NCBI GenBank assembly: GCA_039566865.1
Contig: CM076959.1
Span: 9,717,501 to 9,781,500 of the forward strand
DNA: 64,000 bases
Direction: 5' to 3'
Origin: Aurelia coerulea
Taxonomy: Eukaryota; Cnidaria; Scyphozoa; Semaeostomeae; Ulmaridae
In this document: one piece after another, positions 21,647 to 33,656 of the stretch
How positions within the stretch are numbered: position 1 is the first letter of the stretch
Layout: the number at the start of each line of letters is the position of its first letter
Position numbers and translations under genes: made by a program
Notes under the pieces: model-generated
The model's input: only the letters and a program-made list of their open reading frames with translations
Told to the model about the DNA's origin: nothing
Databases searched by the model: none

Positions 21647-22094
21647 ATTTAAAAGATAGATTCAACAAGAGTTAAAAGTGGTTGCTTGTTTGGACCTGGC
21701 ATCTGGTGTTGAATCGTTCAAGTGCATTATGAAACCAGAAATGACTGGTAACACATAAACATCGAGATAGAATAACAATGTAACACCAAAAATTACTAAA
21801 AATTAAATGTTTATTGTACCCGTTTATTGACAGTCAAAATTAGTACGTTTTTGAAAGAAAATCAATGTACGCTTGTCATACCATCAAATACTGGTACTCT
21901 CATTGTGACATTTGAATTTCTTCTGGTACATAATTGAAAAATGCTCACAGATCTTTTTCCTACCTGCAATTGGAAAGTGTTGGGTGAGTCAAAACAACAA
22001 AAAATCCAAAATTCACCAAGATGTACGATCTTGAACCATGCCGTATGAGTAAACGCAGCACGCAGCAAACTGATTTTTATTTAGTAACCAACCC
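21647..22094. other. unannotated
   Basis: No gene or clear element is supported. Confidence 0.35.
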
Positions 22095-22375
22095 AGGGGG
22101 CGTACTTGACCAGGTTTTGGTCCGGGATGTGCCATCGAAGCTTCCAAAACATACCCATTCCTTATACCAATTTTCCCCACAAGTATACCGACCTTCTAGC
22201 AATTTCCCGAAAAAGTACACCCTCAATCTTATACCAATTTTCCGAAAATGTATATCCGACCTTATCAAAATCGGAAATACCAAATCTGTATACCAAAATC
22301 TTGAAAATGGATACCGTTCCTTATACCAAAATCACGAAAATCGATACCCTTCCCGATGGCACGTCCCCGTACCCA
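22095..22375. mobile_element. probable TIR element with internal ATACCAATTTTCC repeats
   Basis: The left end CCAGGGGGCGTACTTGACC...GTGCCATCGAAG and right end ...CGATGGCACGTCCCCGTACC are mirrored. It resembles the CCCGGG family in its GGGATGTGCC segment. The interior is a diverged tandem of about 36 bp built on TATACCAATTTTCCGAAAA. No duplication is resolved. Confidence 0.6.
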
Positions 22376-22381
22376 AAATAC

Positions 22382-22545
22382 AGGCCCGTAGGAAGCGGGG
22401 GGGGGGGGCAGGTGGGGCTCAAGCCCCCCCCCCCCCAATAATTTTGAAAACAATGGTGCTTCGTCACACGAATTTATTAGATGCATTGTTTTCTATTGTT
22501 TTAAGAACAATAGCCCCCCAATCCGAAGCTTCTTCCTACGGCCTT
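22382..22545. mobile_element. short MITE with GGCCCGTAGGAAG ends
   Basis: Left AGGCCCGTAGGAAG and right CTTCCTACGGCC are inverted; next to them are G and C runs (CAAGCCCC..., AATAGCCCCCC) and inner mirrored ACAATGGT/ACAATAG segments. Confidence 0.6.
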
Positions 22546-22743
22546 GCCAAAATATCTGAAGTGCCCCCCCCCTGGGTAGCTAACATGTCAACTTAGATGA
22601 TAATTCAGTTGGTTATTGTTAGTTTTAGCGTTCTCACGTTACAAGCAATTCATAAGTGTCTCAGCTTGGAATCCTTCAAAACGAGATTGCAATTCATGAT
22701 CAAATTTGCAATCGTTGAAGCTCAAGAATGACAGTGAACTCAA

Positions 22744-22925
22744 TGGACCTTTTGACGGTTCTATAAAGAGTCAGCATCGAACAACATTTTGCTACATTTT
22801 GTAGAATTTTCGAATGTACACAATAATGATAGAAGCTCTAACGCCACTCGATTGAACCTTTGCGCATAAAAATGTATAAAATAACGCTCGATCCAGGCTC
22901 TTTTGTAGAATAGCTAAAAAGTCTA
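22744..22925. mobile_element. 182-bp hairpin MITE, second copy
   Basis: Same length and same order of words as the copy at 420-601: ACATTTTG.AGAATTTTCGAATG, ATGATAGAAGCTCTA, CGATCCAGGCTCTTTTGTAG. The left end (TGGACCTTTTGACGGTTCT) has diverged from the right end, which is still GAATAGCTAAAAAGTCTA. Confidence 0.8.
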
Positions 22926-22934
22926 TTAGGCTAA

Positions 22935-23095
22935 TTCGTTCGAGGCACTGAAGGTGTGCCCTACGCGTAGAGTCTACTCGTATTCGTTATTCATTTGCTA
23001 TTCATTGGGCTAATTCATTGGAGGCACTGAAGCTGCTATTTGAGGTACTGAAGCTAATGCATTGGGGCACTGAAGCTACTATTCGTTAGCAAATT
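22935..23095. repeat. degenerate tandem of CATTGG-GGCACTGAAGCT units
   Basis: Four or five imperfect units of a GGCACTGAAGCT-containing motif interspersed with ATTCGTTAT/GCTATTCATT words. Confidence 0.6.
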
Positions 23096-23225
23096 ATCAG
23101 CACGGTTTTGGTAAGGGCAACAGCATTTTATATCATCTGTCAAATAGTAATCTGGATCGTCTTAAATGTCAGTCATATATAATTATGGGTACCGGGGCGG
23201 GTTAGAATTGGTGGGCTATTTAAAC

Positions 23226-23372
23226 CGAGGGGCGTATCACTCTGTAAAAATCTCGTACACCTTTCGCAAAAAGATCCTTTTGTCTTCAAGAAAAATCCGT
23301 AAAAAATCCCTAAAAATCCTATTGTTATCAAGCAATCTCCTGCGTCTCTTCGGAAGAGTGATAAACCCCTCG
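23226..23372. mobile_element. 147-bp MITE, CGAGGGG ends, perfect 8-bp duplication
   Basis: TIRs CGAGGGGCGTATCACTCT and AGAGTGATAAACCCCTCG; perfect flanking ATTTAAAC at 23218-23225 and 23373-23380. An 8-bp duplication is typical of hAT-group elements. Related ends occur at 34360 and 52389-52541. Confidence 0.88.
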
Positions 23373-23380
23373 ATTTAAAC

Positions 23381-24740
23381 TATTCGAAGGAAAATTGGAG
23401 GTATGAAACGTTTCGAAAATTTTTGAATTGGTAAGAAGGTTTTGAAGGTGAATGATTCAGAAAATTACTTCAATGACAATGAGATGAATAAACCTAAGGA
23501 ATACCATATCTTCACAAACTTGCAACACCATCTAGTTCTTAATGACAGCCTTCAAATCTTCCAGTATATTTGCATAAAATTCCAGCTATTGGCCATCCGT
23601 TTGTAGTACTTCATTACGTTGAAAGTTGCTTTGCCTTCCTATAGTTTGTTTCTTTCAGTTCATTCTTGTGGCTATCTGAAAATTGTTTGATAGATGACCA
23701 ATGGTGGGGTATGACTTTGTTTTTCTAATTTTCTATTGGATTGGCAGGTGTTTGAGAACTTGTAACCAGTCTAGTATCCAGAGTTATAAATGACTGACCC
23801 ATTAAAATCAGAGAATTCAAAGCAGGATTGACCTGCCAAAAAGTTTCATGGACGGGAAGTTGGTCACACTTTCAGCACAGCTGAAATGTTGGTGAGAAGG
23901 CTTTTGTCCTGTTCCCCTCGGATAATTCATTGTTTCTTCTATTCTCTGCAAAGTTTCAAAGCCAGCCAGTGTTTAATGAAAAAAATAAGAAATTTAAAAA
24001 CAAATTAAGCTTCAGAAATGTATAGATGACGTGCCCGGGATAACGTGTAACTCTGATCTATCGCCAACCCCCTGGTTATGATGTAGCAGTAAAATCTACA
24101 AGAAAACCAAAATAACTGTGCAAGTAAATCTAGGTCATTAGTATATCGTTCCCATCGGAGATTTCAATGAGAAATGAATAGACCACTTAAGTTTCAACAA
24201 AGGTAGACCCAGCTGCTGGGACAACGAGAACAATAGAGAACACGTGGCCAAAGATCTTTAGCGGCTTTCTCTACTAACACATTTAAATAAGAGTCAATTA
24301 CAGTTTTTCTTTTAGCAGTCTTATCATTCACAGGAATTATCTCTGTTTTTGAGGTATACTACGGATTCCAAAAAGAAAATTTTTTTTCCTACTTAGCTGC
24401 ATAGAAAAAATATTTCTTAGGGAAAGTATCAATAAAAATCTCAAGTCTCAGATCATCAAAAAGTCAAAAATTAAGAAAGTTGAGTGCATCTGGTACATAT
24501 ATTTTGAAAGAATCTCCTCTCTGAGATGTGAGATCACTAAGAAATGAGGAAGCTCGGGGATTTAGTTATCTAATAAAGAACTTTTTGTTTTGGTCAAGCA
24601 TCTTTGTAAAGTATTTGAGCAAGGTCGAGACAGTGGGACGGCTTTATACGAAACTCAGTTGTGACGAGTTGTGAAATGTTGACAAGAACAAAGCAAAGGA
24701 TGCAAACATGAAGAAATGTACAAAAGTAGAACGAATTCTT
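23381..24740. other. unannotated
   Basis: No gene or repeat is clearly visible in this AT-rich stretch. Confidence 0.35.
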
Positions 24741-24744
24741 AGGC

Positions 24745-25130
24745 CCAATTTAAAAATGGTTTTGTTTGCATGTCGAATCGAACTGTATCAAAGCGGTAGA
24801 ATCTTGCCGTGTCTCAAAATTTACTTTGCACATCATTTTTTGCCGTGTCGGATTGAAATTAAAATTGTTAAACTGCGCAAGCGCAGTGGCTAATCTCACA
24901 TAGGAACCGCAGGCCAACGGCCTAGAATTGATTAATTAAACACAGCAGAAATACGATGTTTAAATCAAGTCATTTTTTGCTGTTTTATACGACAGAACTT
25001 GTGAACTCCTGCCGTTTTAAATATTCAAAATGATAGATGATTTAAAAATCGTATTTAGTCAAAGTTAATTGACACTTAGAAGTTTTTAGCAGAATCTTTT
25101 AAATTCGACACGGCAGGAAAACGATGTTTA
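24745..25130. mobile_element. candidate TIR element
   Basis: GGCCCAATTTAAAAATGGTT at the left and the complement of ATCGTTTT...GTCTAAACATCG at the right (25112-25131) pair imperfectly. TGCCGTGTC words occur inside in both orientations (24810, 24840, inverted at 25108). Boundaries are approximate. Confidence 0.4.
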
Positions 25131-25249
25131 GACTGGATCAACTAGAAAGTTGATCCCATTCGCGAGCTGCTTTGTTGCGAAACACATACGCAGAGACCGC
25201 GCATGCCATGCAGAAATGCATTGGACGCGGGTGATGGTAACCCCCCGGT

Positions 25250-25275
25250 TGGTATGTATGTATGTATGTATCTAC
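25250..25275. repeat. (TATG)n simple repeat at LINE 3' terminus
   Basis: Five TATG units about 145 bp past the LINE stop codon (minus strand). Many CR1/L2-type LINEs end in a short tandem repeat instead of poly(A), so this may be the element's own tail. Confidence 0.7.
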
Positions 25276-25418
25276 AATTTCTTTATAGTGAATGACAGGT
25301 CTAAGCTAACAGCTTGTTTAAAGCTTGGTTCACAAATTAAAATAAAAAGTTCAAAGGAATAAGTTACAAAGTTCAATTACATAAGATGTTAAAACATTAC
25401 AAATCATTAAAATTAAAA

Positions 25419-26640
25419 TTAAACTGCAAAACCATATTTCAGATCAGACTGAGAAATAAACTTGTCCATAAAATGAGTCTTGCACTTTGCTTTGAAAAGC
25501 TCCAATGATTTTATGTCCTTCAGATGTCTTGGCAAAGAGTTCCACAACTTGGTTCCATAAAAAATGAATGATTTTGTATAAAGCTTGCCTTGCCCCCTAG
25601 GGCATGCGAATGATTTATTAGAAGAAGATCGTGTGTTGTGGCTGTGCAGATCAGATGAACGTTGAAACAAATTGGTTAAATAAGGAGGGGCTATATTTGA
25701 TTCAATTTTGAACATCATTATGCAAGAGTTGTACTCAATCCGTTGGTAGATTGGAAGCCAGGCAAGATCAATAAAAAGGGGTTTGCAATGAGTCCTTCTG
25801 CTAACAGAAAATATCGTTCGAGCACATTGTTTTTGTAACTTTAGCAAAGATTCAAGTTGGTTTCCAGAAAAGTTGTGCAATAAAGGGGAACAATAATCGA
25901 TGTGAGTATTCACAAGCGAGTCTGCAAGTCGAACAAGACTGTCCCGTGGAATGAAGGATCTCACCCTCCTCATAATTGCAATTCCGCAATGGATCTTTCG
26001 GCACATCTCCTTCAAATGCTGCGAGTAGTTGAGTTGATGATCGAGTGTAAATCCTAAGCACTTGTACGAATCGTCATAATAAACCTCTTCATCATTTAGC
26101 TTCAGAGGGTCCCGATTTTCAAATGGTATTATTTGGCTACGTTTGCTAAAAATCACAACTTTAGTCTTGTTAGGATGGGGTATCAATTGGTTTTCAGCTG
26201 AGTCTTGCGAAATAATGGTCGTATCATCTGCAAACATGACAACATCAGAATTCGTGATGGAAGGAAGATCGTTTATGTATATTAGGAACAAGAGTGGTCC
26301 CAGGATAGACCCCTGAGGGACACCTGTTGTAATGGTAGTTTGATTTGACAGGACACCTTTGAATGAAACAGCTTGACTTCTAAGGGAAACATACAAGGAA
26401 ATCCAACTGAACGTGTTGGAAGCTGGGTTCAGTCGTTTGAATTTAGATAGGAGGATTTGGTGGTTTACAGTGTCAAATGCTTTTCGTAGGTCTAGGAAGA
26501 TTGCTCCGGTGAGTAGATTATTATCCATTCCTTTGTAAATTGAATCTATGAGTTGAATCAGTGCTGTTTCGGTGGAATGCTTGCGACGAAAGCCGGACTG
26601 GAGTCGGTGCAACAAGTTTTCGCTTGTCAAGAAACCGTAG
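25419..26640 (-). CDS. APE-type LINE reverse transcriptase, long open frame with internal deletion
   Basis: A 403-codon uninterrupted RT frame from a non-LTR retrotransposon. Visible motifs: QSGFRRKHSTETA (residues 11-23), motif A AIFLDLRKAFDTVNH (43-57), motif B GVPQGSILGPLLF (103-115), motif C FADDT (133-137), then KCLGFTLD and a LINE-type C-terminus with FYGTKLWNSLPRHL. Between FADDT and the NKTKVVIFSK block there are roughly 20 fewer residues than in the LINE at 14.8 kb, so an in-frame deletion has removed part of the palm/thumb link and activity is doubtful. The endonuclease and N-terminal RT are absent; the frame is cut at 26640, where an unrelated element begins. The first methionine is therefore internal and not the true start. 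Confidence 0.9.
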
Positions 26641-26955
26641 AAGTTGGTACCTTGGAGAACAGCAATGGGGATGTATCTGATAGAAAAAAAATTTCATCCC
26701 TGTCCTGGAATAAACCTTTGAAAATATGGTACCTGTACTGGACAATACAAGGTCTCTTTTATAAGTTATTTTAATTGTTCACGGCAATTTCATCTGCCCT
26801 GGGAAAAGTAGATTCAATAGACATGCCTGTTCCGGAATAACGACGCAAAAGGTATAATCCTGTCCCGGAATATTCAGCCAAAAATGGAACCCTATTGGCG
26901 GCCAGAATCCCGGATACTCAATGTAATAAGTAGAATCCCGGGTGGTAGTCGGACA
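26641..26955. mobile_element. diverged CCCGGG-family element abutting the LINE
   Basis: This is the reverse complement of the element at 63322-63675: TACCTTGGAGAACAGCAATGGGGATG (split here for length) at the left, TATAATCCTGTCCCGGAATA and GAATCCCGGGT at the right. Only the right CCCGGG end is intact; no duplication is found. Confidence 0.65.
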
Positions 26956-27248
26956 CTTACACTTAGGTGCACAGAATTTTTTTAGGAAAATTTAATTACA
27001 GAAAAGCCAAAATTACGATGTGAATGGAAAGATAGCTAGAATATTATTGACAAGTGTTTTAATTTAATTGTCGACTTTGCCTTCTTGCATTTGGCAATGA
27101 CGCTTTCATGCTGATCTTCGCGGTGGTTTTCTGGGGGTTCTCGATAGTAAGTAAGTTCTCGATGCAGTGACGTGCAAAAACAATGCTTTTTTACGTAAGC
27201 CATTCTGAGTAAAAATTTTACCACGTTTGCTGGGCTATGGAATAAAAA
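26956..27248. other. unannotated
   Basis: No gene or clear element is supported. Confidence 0.3.
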
Positions 27249-27676
27249 GCAAGCGGCTGATATCCAAAATTGAAATGTTAATCTATCGGTCAACGGTCAA
27301 CTTAGATGTGAAAATTTGTTTGGTAAAATCTTTTATCTTTTAGACCCAGAAACTGGGAAATGCTGGTAAGGGGTTTGTGTGGGAACGAGAATTCCATGTT
27401 CGCTTCTGGTCCATGATCTACTTGCCATTGAAAGTTGGTTTTTATTTCTAAAACTGAAAAATAGATTGAATTTTAATTGTAATGGCAAGTAAATCATAGA
27501 GCAGAATAGAACATGGAATTTTCGATCCTATACAAACTCCCTACCACTTACCAGCATTTTCATAATTTATGCGTCCAAATGATGAGTGATTTTACCAAGC
27601 AAAATGTTTATATCTTAGTCAGCCTTCGACTGATAGATTGATATTTCAGTTTTTAATTAATTAAGCGGCCTACTTC
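27249..27676. mobile_element. diverged foldback element, about 210-bp arms
   Basis: The arms pair from AGCGGCTGATATC/GATAGATTGATAT outward through TTTGGTAAAATC (27318) with GATTTTACCAAGCAAAATG (27585), AATGCTGGTAAG with CTTACCAGCATTTT, and ATTCCATGTTC with GAACATGGAAT. The two arms are about 75-80 percent alike, so it is an old palindrome. Confidence 0.7.
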
Positions 27677-29120
27677 ACAGTGGGGCACTTCAATGGGGGA
27701 TATGATATTCGCTGTACATGGACCTAAAATGGATGTTCTGCCAAAAAAGTGAATCTAAGGTGGTTTACAGTCCCCTGCATATCTAAAAATTCATGAAACG
27801 GAATAAAATGACTTAAAAGCATGGGTTTTAGAACAAACAATTTGATGTCTTTGTGCAGATAAACTTACAAATGAGTATCAACGCAATCCTTCTTTAGATA
27901 TTGTTCAAATTTGGTTGGATATAGTATCAATCATTCACATTGCACAATTCAATCTCAAATGCATTCATTTTTTGGAAAAAAGATATTTAGAGGGCTATCA
28001 CTATCGTATGTGAGCAGGACAGTTAATGTATTGAAGGATGTATTTTGAAAATTTGCGATAGATACAAAAGTTTTAAATCATTATCCTTCAAATGCTATTA
28101 CTTCATTAACGCATTGTGTCAATATGGCAAAAAGATGCTTGATACTTCGAAACAGGGATCCCCATTTCGCCTTATACTCAAACTCGTGTTCATATACGGG
28201 GCACTGAAGTAAAACAGAGACACTAGTTTCACTCAGTTTTATCAATCTTGTGTTTAAGATAAGATTGACTACTATATGTGTTTTGTTAAATTCTATGATT
28301 GATACTTACCACTAAATAACGATTGGAAGGGCTTAAACAATTTAATATCAAGTGCATCCAGAAATGAAAAGGTGGCGACCATCTTGATTTATCAAGACGT
28401 TCATGCTTCATTTGTATCTATGTTTTCCCCGTTTCTTTTACCTAAAACTACAATACCGAATGCTACCCCCCCCCCCCCACAGGTTTTATTTGATAGACCA
28501 TAAAGCTGCAACGCTAATCTTGCAAACAGTAAGGAAACAACTCAATTTTTGGCAAAACTGCCGTAGAGAAAAAGGGTCTTGGAAGACAGCGCTTTTGCAC
28601 CTGAATGTGTTGGGAAATCCACGAAAGCAACAGAAGTTTAGTGTAATGATAGGTTATGCAACACATGAAATATCACATCTCTAACTCGATATGAAAGAAA
28701 CAAGAACGATCATTATTTCATTATGCAGTTCTTCTAGTATCAACTATTATTTCTGTTGAAATAAGCCCTTCCTGACCCTTATACATCGGCCCCACCCCCA
28801 CCCCAACCCCCAGGCACAACCCAGCAGATTCCTCTCCCAATGTGATCAATTATCTTGTAAGAAAATCCTTCCCAACTGCCTTTCACTCCTTCTGGGTTTT
28901 GCAAAATTCAACAATCCAAGCCTTAAGATTCGTACGATGGATAAAAACTGCCAATATCTGTGAAGTTCCCCACACAAAAATTTAGATTAAAAAATGCCGC
29001 AAATTCCCACAAATACAGATTTCTCTCACTTCACTATTAACATCTCCTGGTCACTTTAAGCTATAAACCTAATTTCAAACTATGTCTAATAGCTATATAT
29101 TCAACTATTTGTAAAGTAGA
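27677..29120. other. unannotated; C-rich runs
   Basis: No gene is supported. Poly-C runs occur at 28465-28480 and 28790-28812. A 93-codon frame at 28403-28684 spans the poly-C run and is not called. Confidence 0.35.
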
Positions 29121-29124
29121 TCAT

Positions 29125-30009
29125 ACTTAACCCTAATCCACAGGGGGGGGGTGGATTCCACCCCCCTCAAGGTTTTATTTGCCGCGTTTTTAAACGACGT
29201 TTGCTATGTCCCCCAGCCTCCCTGACTTTTACTAATTATCTATTAGGCACATTTTGATGAAAAAATGTTTCAACAATAGTACTCACAGGTCACGTGACAT
29301 GCCCATATTTGGAAGGAGGTAGCAGCAAAATCATTGTTTTCAATGATTTCAATGGAATTTTTTTATTTAATTATGAAGTATTATACAGCAAATGAAGCAG
29401 CAAACAAAGGGCTTCAATTTGATACCGGAATTTCTGGAATTTGATGATGTCAGCATTTTTTATAATGACGTCATTTTGGCTGCCATTTTGGACTAATTAG
29501 CAATTTTTTCAAGTTTTTTCGAACTGTTTCAATGAAAAATACTCTAATGATACATTTTTCATATATAATCACCATTTTGCAGGATCTTTTGGTCTCTTTT
29601 TACATAGAATAGATTCATCGCACAAATGACGTCATAAGAATCGGCTAATTTCTGCCGAAATATCACTCCAAAATTGTTGTTTTCAATAAAATGATACTTT
29701 ATCATCGCATATGTTGACAAACTGAACCAAAAACTGCATAAAGTTCAAGCAAAATCTTCATTAAACCTGAATTCAACTTGGAAGCCTGATTTTCACAGAT
29801 TTTCAGCTTCGTGACATCACTGTGACGTCACAAGGCGTGGCAGCCACGCCCAAATTACGCTACGAGCTACAAATTACCTGTTCTATAACTGTGCCAAGTT
29901 GTATTGAATTCGGATGAGCCTAAGGCAGTTTTAAGAGAGGGGGGGGTGGAAAGCACCCCCCCCCCATAAATGGTAGCTCGAAAAAAGCCCATATGGATTA
30001 GGGTTAAGT
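29125..30009. mobile_element. 885-bp TIR element with CCCTAATCCA ends
   Basis: Perfect 16-bp inverted ends, ACTTAACCCTAATCCA and its complement, each followed inside by G and C runs (GGGGGGGGTGG...CCACCCCCC). The interior has no transposase-like frame. It contains CACTGTGACGTCACAAGG and GGCGTGGCAGCCACGCC palindromes near 29820-29850. No clear target duplication (TCA on both sides at most). Confidence 0.8.
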
Positions 30010-30418
30010 TCAACACTTTTGTCAAAATTTACAACGCCATAACAAAAATTAGTTTGACAGAGATTGAAGTGGAGTAGAAAGTGGAAACCTTCAACAGTAC
30101 TGAAAGGAATGTGATGGAATCTTCCTTTCAAATTTCATCGAAATTGGTCCAAAGGATTTCACTTCATAGGCAATTGAAGATAGCTGTTTTCAATATGTAT
30201 GTACAACAACAATTTGTCTACTCTCAAGTCTTTTTGGAGCACCTCAAATGAAAAATTGCCAAAACATTTACTGTAAAGGTATGAAGCTAAGTTATATGTT
30301 TTCTTGGTCAGCAACTATTACTCTTTCAAATTAGAGGGCTTTGGAACTAAATGAAGAATGTTTATTTTTCAGCCTATGTCATAATCTTGCCCTACTGACT
30401 GTGTACTTTTCCAGCAAC
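30010..30418. other. unannotated
   Basis: No gene or clear element is supported. Confidence 0.3.
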
Positions 30419-30553
30419 ATTTTAGATGTGATGCAAAAGGCTCAACTTATATTTCGTTCAGAGAATACGAATTCAGTTAATACTGAATTCAGATGGGTGG
30501 GTGATTTTAGAGAATACGAATGCGAGTTCAGCCTTTTGTATCACATCTAAAAT
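30419..30553. mobile_element. 135-bp hairpin MITE
   Basis: TIR ATTTTAGATGTGATGCAAAA (left) pairs with TTTTGTATCACATCTAAAAT (right) with one mismatch; the pairing continues through GAGAATACGAATTC words toward a CAGTTAATACTGAATTC centre. A CCAG just outside both ends may belong to the TIR. Confidence 0.8.
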
Positions 30554-31190
30554 ATTGACTGGAGAAGTAGGCCGTTTCTTTTTCATGCCATGTAAGGCTT
30601 GAATTTGAGCAGGTTTATCGATTTTCTTTTCGACATGAAAACATCCTCTTAAAACCAAAACCAACATCGTCGAATACAATTTAGCTTTTCGACAATGAAA
30701 TAAAACAAAGTTATTGAAAATCGGTTCATTGGTTATGGACATGTAAGCAATCAAACGATAATAGATCATTTTGGAACACCCGGTAGAGCAGAAGGAAAAT
30801 TTTGGAAGAAACATCTTTTACTTTGGCTAAGAAAGCATCTCCAAACATCATGCTTCCCATTAGTGACAAGAACACCTTTATAGTTTCTACATGGGTAAAT
30901 CAGCAACCTCAATGCTGAGGGCTCCCCATTTTTGTGACATTTATCCTATACATCGGAGCATGAGGAAAAGTTTTGAAGATGCATCCTTTGCTTTGGCGTA
31001 GAATGCATCCCCTGATTCCATATTTGCCATTGCTAGAATGGAAGCTTTGACATTTCTCGGAAAATTCTTACCCAACCTAAACCAAGCCATTTTCTCTTCG
31101 GTTTTAGAGGAATCTCCAGAACTATCTTCGAAAAAAGTGGTGGGGGCAATGACCCCCATAACCCCCCCCCGTGGCCACGCCACTGTGCTG
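30554..31190. other. unannotated
   Basis: No gene is supported. A CCCCCATAACCCCCCCCCGTGG word at 31154 resembles a MITE edge. Confidence 0.3.
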
Positions 31191-31198
31191 GATGATGT

Positions 31199-31516
31199 CC
31201 CGGGGGGGGGGGTACTTAGTATATTTGTCCGACGGGGATGTGCCGTTTTTAAGGGTATCGTTTTCACAAATTTTTTCTAGCACAGGGTATCAAAATGAGG
31301 CAATTTTTCTAGAGCAGGTTGTCAAAACCAGTCAGAGGGGAATATTCTGCTAGATTGGGTCGTTTTTCGGTCAAATTTCATTTTTTTGAGTATACTTTTC
31401 ATCAATTTTTTCTAGAACAGGTTATCATTTTGAGCGAAAAATTCTGGAGCAGGTTAAAAAAAATTTTTTTCGTGGGCACACCCCCGTACAAATTTAAGTC
31501 AAGTACCCCCCCCGGG
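31199..31516. mobile_element. CCCGGG-family MITE, perfect 8-bp duplication
   Basis: 318 bp with CCCGGGGGGG ends and internal TACTTAGTATATTTGTCCGA / TTTAAGTCAAGTACC. Perfect flanking GATGATGT at 31191-31198 and 31517-31524. Full-length relative of 19607-19937. Confidence 0.9.
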
Positions 31517-31524
31517 GATGATGT

Positions 31525-33646
31525 TAATACTGTTAAATATGATAGAGTCTGGTACCCAGGGTAGAAGAGGAGGAAACTGCTCCCGAATTCCTACCCCGTC
31601 TTGTGCTGGTCTGCTAAGTTCTTTGACTCGTTACAATTTCTATTTTAGAAATTTTGATTAGAATATCATTGCAGAGGAGCTTAGATTTATCAAATGCAAT
31701 TAAGACACCCTTTTTTAAATCATGGTCGAATTGACACCCCTAAACACGTGGCCCGTGCCTACTTTGAAGAAAGGCACCCTTTCCCGCGTTTTTTGCACGA
31801 GCATGATAACACGTCAGGTACCTACCCCTCAGGTACCAAGTGCCCCCCCTGGGATTTGATCTCAATACTATATGCAAATTAATCAACTTACTGGGTATTT
31901 ATGAAAGAAATACATGACAATGCAAATCGAGTTTCAAATCTAGAGTATATTCGCTTTTCTCTATAATGATGAGTTTTGAATTCGTTCATTTGTATTATCA
32001 AGCTTTAAAAAAGTATTTTGTTTGCGTTAAAACTGGGAGTCTTTTTGTGAGACATCCCGAAAATGGGCCTAAATGTTGTATGATTATAGATAGGCCTAGA
32101 AAGATTTTTGGTCCCACTTTTCTGCCCAATAGTGCTTTAAAATCCATGCAAAAGGATGTACAATAGAATAAGAACTTAAAATTGACAAGAAATTTGTTCA
32201 ATAACATCAGTTATTTGATTTGTAGACTCTTGTGCACCGTTTGCCAACCCATTCCTTGCACTAAAAAGAACGAGGGAAATGCAATGTTGTCTCCAAATTG
32301 TGTAGAAATCCACAAACAACTAGGCCTATACAAATTCTCTCGCTTTTTTACTGTAACACGGGAGCTCGATGGCTCAAATAATTTTTGCTAAATACCTGGT
32401 GCGCTAAAATAAACTATGCACGTTTGCCAGGCCACAATAAATCGTACACTGGACCGATTTGAAGATTAATGACTTAATCTTTAGCAAAAAACCTGAGTTA
32501 GATTCTAAGATTTTTTTTGCAAATGCTTTTGTTTTTAGTTTTTAGAGCTAGACCCAAGTTTCTTAAAATTTTCGTTCTCGAAAAGACGTAAAACAATCAA
32601 GAAACGTCGATCAAATTTTCTAGAGAATCGATATGAATGAACAAAGAGAAAAGTTGATCGTGGTGATTTGATATTTAGAAATCGATTAATTTTATCGATT
32701 TTGATTTAAAAAAAAAAACGCGAACACAGTGATAAAGTAAAAAGATTGTTTTCAATGTTGAAATATTCCGTTCCAAGTTTCCAAGTTTCCAAGCTCCAGT
32801 TTCAAGTGAAATTCCACGCAGCCTCGTTCTGGTATGGAGGGGAAGCGCCATTTTGGCCTAACCAAAATAAATGCAGTCGAATGTTGTGAAAACTGAGGAA
32901 AAATAAGTGTTCCACCTTGGGAACAGTGTCAGATTAATAATAGCAAAAAGCAAAGAGGTTATTGGGATATCTGCTGAAAATTTTGTTGGTCAGGTGAAGA
33001 TAAGGTAAGCGAGTGAACGGTGCCGAAGGGAAAACTCGAGCAGGAAGAGAACAGGAAGATAGCTGTCTAGAAGCGTCCATTTCATTTGACAAGGCATTAC
33101 CACACAACATTATTAAACATACCTGAGTACACACTGTATTTGTAGTGAATTTAAGGACTAAGGGGTGGAAAATCCACCTGAAAGTTTGCAAATATCATTG
33201 ACATTGTTTACGGTGCTTGAAAATGAAATTGCATCCTAAACAATCAGGGGGCGGCTGGCAGGTTTCTATGGTTTTAATAAACTGTTGTTAGGGGTCATCA
33301 ACAAACAATTTCCGTCCCCGTTAATGGATTTTGTCCATTGCATTAGAGGGTGGGGGGGGGGGTCTCACCTGAATCCGTTAAAGTTGTCGTTTTGGGGACG
33401 AAAATGCTGATGAGAAAATCGCTAACTAAAAAGAATTGTTAAGATCATAAATATGCTGCCTTCATCGTATTTGTACGTACGACTTTGACAATTTACAATA
33501 CTTAGTTGTACTCACCTTTCTCGAAAATTCAGATCTTAACGGAAAAAATCTGTTAACGGGGATGAAAGTCTTTTGTCAATGACCCCTTATTAGAATTGTA
33601 ATATTTTCATTTGGCAAAGATTTCCTTTCCATCATTTCTCTAAATT
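31525..33646. other. unannotated
   Basis: No gene is supported. ORFs here are short and without features. An AATCGATTAATTTTATCGATTTTGATT palindromic stretch (split: AATCGATTAA, TTTATCGATT) lies near 32680. A G run at 33350-33361 ends a poorly defined repeat. Confidence 0.35.
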
Positions 33647-33656
33647 GTATGTGAAA

